From NCBI RefSeq assembly GCF_011758565.1, contig NZ_JAAMOX010000001.1, positions 682,001 to 746,000 of the forward strand: a stretch of DNA of 64,000 bases, in the 5' to 3' direction. Positions 61,628-64,000 of the stretch are shown piece after piece; within the stretch, counting starts at the first letter, position 1, and each line of letters opens with the position of its first letter. Source of the stretch: Lysinibacter cavernae. Its GTDB lineage: Bacteria > Actinomycetota > Actinomycetes > Actinomycetales > Microbacteriaceae. The notes under the pieces are model-generated. The model was not told the origin of the DNA, searched no databases, and saw only the letters and a program-made list of their open reading frames with translations. Both the position numbers and the translations under genes were made by a program.

Positions 61628-63619
61628 CTACCGGGTCTCGCTATCAGACAGGTTGGCCGAGGTATCAGACTCCGCCGATTGCCCCGTGAGTTGTTCCACC
61701 GGTATCGCATTGGATGGCTCCGGCGCTTCGTCATTTGTGCTGGCGGCCTCGGATTCTTTGGCAGCCACGTCTTCCGACGAGCCCAGCACCGCAATGATCG
61801 CGTTGGCCAATGACGGGCCGATACCGTTGACCTCCGAGATTTCTTCTGGCGTTGCCTGGCGGAGACGCGCAACCGAACCAAAATGACGGAGCAGGGCCTT
61901 TGTGCGGGCGGGCCCAAGCCCGGGAATGCCACTCAGTTGCGTCGAGATATCGCGTTTGCGCTTGCTGCGCTGATATGTAATGGCAAAGCGGTGTGCCTCG
62001 TCACGAAGCCGCTGAATCATAAACAGCGCGTCGCTGTTGCGAGGCAAAATCACGGGGAACGGGTCTTCTGGTAGCCACACTTCTTCGAGGCGCTTAGCGA
62101 TACCGCAGAGGCCAATGTCGGTGATACCAGCCTCGGTGAGCGCGCGGTGTGCGGCCGCCACCTGAGGTTCGCCGCCGTCAACAACAATCAGTTGAGGCCG
62201 GTTTCGGAATGAGCCAGGTCCGGCGTCGTCACGTGCCTCGGCATTCAGTTGTGCGGCCCGACGCGAAATGACCTGATAGATCGAATCGGTGTCATCTGTT
62301 GTGGTCGGAATCGAATACCGCCGGTAACCGGCTTTATATGGGAGCCCATCCTCAAACACGACAAGCGAAGCGACCACGTTGGTTCCCTGCAGGTGCGAGA
62401 CGTCAACGCACTCCATCCGGAGCGGGGCTTCATCAAGGCCGAGTGCTTCTTGGAGTGTCGCGAGGGCCTCTGAGCGGGTGGCGAGGTCAACGCTCCGCCG
62501 TGTCTTATACAGCATCAGATGTTGAACCGCATTGAGACGGGCACGATCAAGAACCGCGGCTTTGTCGCCTCGCTTTGGCACGCGAATGTCCACAGCAGCA
62601 ATCGAATGCTGCTGCGCGAGCAGATCGGCGAGCACCTTCGGGTCCGGCGGCATTTCTGCCACCAGGATGCTGCGAGGCGGCTGTTCGTCGTCATAGGCCG
62701 TCTGCAGGATTGCTTCGATCAGGGTTGCCGGACTGTCGTCGAGTTCAAGATCGACAATCCAATTTCGCTCACCCCTGATGCGCCCACCACGAACGATGAA
62801 CTGGTGCACGGATGCTGCAAGCTCGTCGCCAGCGAGGCCAAACACATCCGCGTCGACCGTGTCGTCGAGGACCACCGCGCTCTTGGCCAGCACAAGCTGA
62901 ACCGACTGGATCTGGTCGCGGAGCACCGCTGCCTCTTCATACTGTTGCTGCGCGGCTGCCTCAGACATTTGGGCCGTGAGTTCGCGCACATAGCTTCGGT
63001 CGTTGCCGCCGAGAAAACTCACCAGTCTGTTCACGATCGCCCGGTGCTCTTCGATGGTGACCTGCTGCGAACACGGGCCGTGGCATCGACCGATTTGCCC
63101 AGCAAGACAGGGTTTACCGGAGCTCATTGCGCGCTTATAGTCCGACTCGTTGCACGTGCGGATAGGAAAGGCCGACTGAAGCAGGTTGAGCGTTTCGCGG
63201 ACCGCCCATACCTTTGGGTATGGGCCGAAATACTTGGCCCCTCTGATTTTTGCCGTGCGCGTGATGATGGCACGCGGCGCCTCGTGGGCAAGCGTAACCG
63301 CGATATAGGGGTAGCTCTTATCATCTCGAAACTGCACGTTAAACGGCGGCTCAAACTCCTTGATCCACGAGTGCTCAAGAAGCAGTGCCTCCGAATCGCT
63401 TCCAACGACTGTCCACGTCACGTTACTCGCGGTGGTGACCATTCGCCGCGTGCGTTGATGCAACGACTCAAGCGGCGCAAAGTAGTTACTCAGTCGAGCG
63501 CGGAGGTTCTTTGCCTTGCCAACGTAGAGAACACGACCCCTGGCATCCGAGAATCGATAGACGCCTGGGCTCGTCGGAATTTCGCCCTGTGCCGGGCGGT
63601 AATCCTGAGGGTTCGACAT
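61628..63619 (-). CDS. uvrC: Excinuclease ABC subunit UvrC
   Basis: Makes both incisions in nucleotide excision repair. 663 residues. The N-terminal GIY-YIG nuclease domain is [20 protein letters not shown] (about 19-38). The UVR region binding UvrB is about 205-240. The RNase H-like 5' incision domain is about 380-540 ([34 protein letters not shown]). The C-terminal HhH2 pair is about 565-625 ([18 protein letters not shown]). A Ser/Glu-rich tail of about 45 residues extends past the usual end. Confidence 0.96.
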   Translation of the reverse strand: MSNPQDYRPAQGEIPTSPGVYRFSDARGRVLYVGKAKNLRARLSNYFAPLESLHQRTRRMVTTASNVTWTVVGSDSEALLLEHSWIKEFEPPFNVQFRDDKSYPYIAVTLAHEAPRAIITRTAKIRGAKYFGPYPKVWAVRETLNLLQSAFPIRTCNESDYKRAMSSGKPCLAGQIGRCHGPCSQQVTIEEHRAIVNRLVSFLGGNDRSYVRELTAQMSEAAAQQQYEEAAVLRDQIQSVQLVLAKSAVVLDDTVDADVFGLAGDELAASVHQFIVRGGRIRGERNWIVDLELDDSPATLIEAILQTAYDDEQPPRSILVAEMPPDPKVLADLLAQQHSIAAVDIRVPKRGDKAAVLDRARLNAVQHLMLYKTRRSVDLATRSEALATLQEALGLDEAPLRMECVDVSHLQGTNVVASLVVFEDGLPYKAGYRRYSIPTTTDDTDSIYQVISRRAAQLNAEARDDAGPGSFRNRPQLIVVDGGEPQVAAAHRALTEAGITDIGLCGIAKRLEEVWLPEDPFPVILPRNSDALFMIQRLRDEAHRFAITYQRSKRKRDISTQLSGIPGLGPARTKALLRHFGSVARLRQATPEEISEVNGIGPSLANAIIAVLGSSEDVAAKESEAASTNDEAPEPSNAIPVEQLTGQSAESDTSANLSDSETR

Positions 63620-63621
63620 AC

Positions 63622-64000
63622 TTAGCTCTTCGCGTTGGCCGGGCGTTTAACTCCGAGAATCTCGGCGAGGAATTCGCCAGTGTAGCTCTCTGGGTTGGCC
63701 GCAACCTTCTCGGGTGTGCCGATTGCAACGACGGTTCCGCCGCCGGCACCGCCCTCTGGGCCGATATCGATAATCCAGTCGGCAGAGCGGATGACATCGA
63801 GGTTGTGCTCAATAACCAAGACCGTATTGCCTTTATCAACAAGCCCGTTGAGCACGAGCAGCAATTTGCGAACGTCCTCGAAGTGCAGACCGGTGGTTGG
63901 CTCGTCGAGCACATAGATGCTGCGCCCGTTCGAGCGCTTCTGCAGCTCGGTTGCGAGTTTCACTCGTTGAGCTTCACCTCCTGAGAGGGTTGTTGCGCTC
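63622..64000 (-). CDS. uvrA: Excinuclease ABC subunit UvrA, C-terminal part only
   Basis: ATPase that recognises DNA damage in nucleotide excision repair. Only the last 125 or so residues lie in the window; the rest is beyond base 64000. The second ABC domain is shown by the signature [14 protein letters not shown], Walker [16 protein letters not shown] and the H-loop [17 protein letters not shown]. The conserved tail EFLAEIL is present. It is separated from uvrC by two bases, so the two are co-transcribed. Confidence 0.97.
   Translation of the reverse strand, partial: SATTLSGGEAQRVKLATELQKRSNGRSIYVLDEPTTGLHFEDVRKLLLVLNGLVDKGNTVLVIEHNLDVIRSADWIIDIGPEGGAGGGTVVAIGTPEKVAANPESYTGEFLAEILGVKRPANAKS

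Noticed and set aside
62519-63625. 368-codon plus-strand open frame opposite uvrC
   Set aside because: Antisense to UvrC, whose motifs are intact throughout; the product is Arg/His/Cys-rich noise.

Overview
The window is a continuous piece of an actinobacterial chromosome, most likely from the Microbacteriaceae (order Micrococcales). The main markers are mycothiol ligase mshC, the RNA polymerase-binding protein RbpA (two copies), whiA, opcA next to zwf, the pafB-pafC-tatA-tatC-helY run, and the sufB-sufD-ferredoxin-sufC-sufT run. GC content is moderately high, GTG and TTG starts are common, and many genes share 4-bp ATGA overlaps. I do not assign a genus. No phage, insertion sequence, CRISPR array or rRNA was seen.

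Layout. 1-3.1 kb is a small accessory patch: the 5' part of an ACR3 arsenite exporter with an operator-like palindrome but no arsR, a lipoprotein, a DUF1737 gene bracketed by a 20-bp direct repeat, and a secreted protein. 3.1-6.9 kb holds an SDR oxidoreductase, an NfeD/SPFH pair, a glycerophosphodiester phosphodiesterase and the first rbpA. 6.9-20.7 kb is a long minus-strand run: M20 peptidase, uppP, mshC, HAD phosphatase, trmI, FKBP lipoprotein, pafB, pafC, tatA, tatC, helY, lnt. No proteasome or pupylation genes lie between trmI and pafB. A tRNA-Leu(GAG) follows at 20.9 kb.

21-33.4 kb is housekeeping: D-Ala-D-Ala carboxypeptidase, a SF2 helicase, SGNH hydrolase, TrmH methyltransferase, sirtuin, alpha/beta hydrolase, DnaQ-like exonuclease, L31 type B, an ABC ATPase, divergent glgA/glgC, and serB. 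33.4-35.6 kb is a compositionally distinct three-gene islet: a secreted beta-rich protein with the alternating Ser/Thr pattern of aerolysin/ETX-MTX2 pore formers, then two overlapping lipoprotein genes. This is the best candidate here for an undescribed system.

35.7-46.5 kb carries fabG, DUF3099, a small Cys/His protein, SURF1, an ABC-F protein, the suf cluster, and ctaA/ctaB for heme A. 46.5-54.9 kb is a pentose-phosphate operon: tkt-tal-pgi-zwf-opcA-pgl. 55-64 kb, all on the minus strand, is uvrA (partial), uvrC, rapZ, whiA, sodA, gap, pgk, tpiA, secG and the second rbpA. The central carbon genes therefore fall in two facing operons separated by a bidirectional terminator near 54.96 kb. Most other track-length open frames are antisense shadows of these genes.
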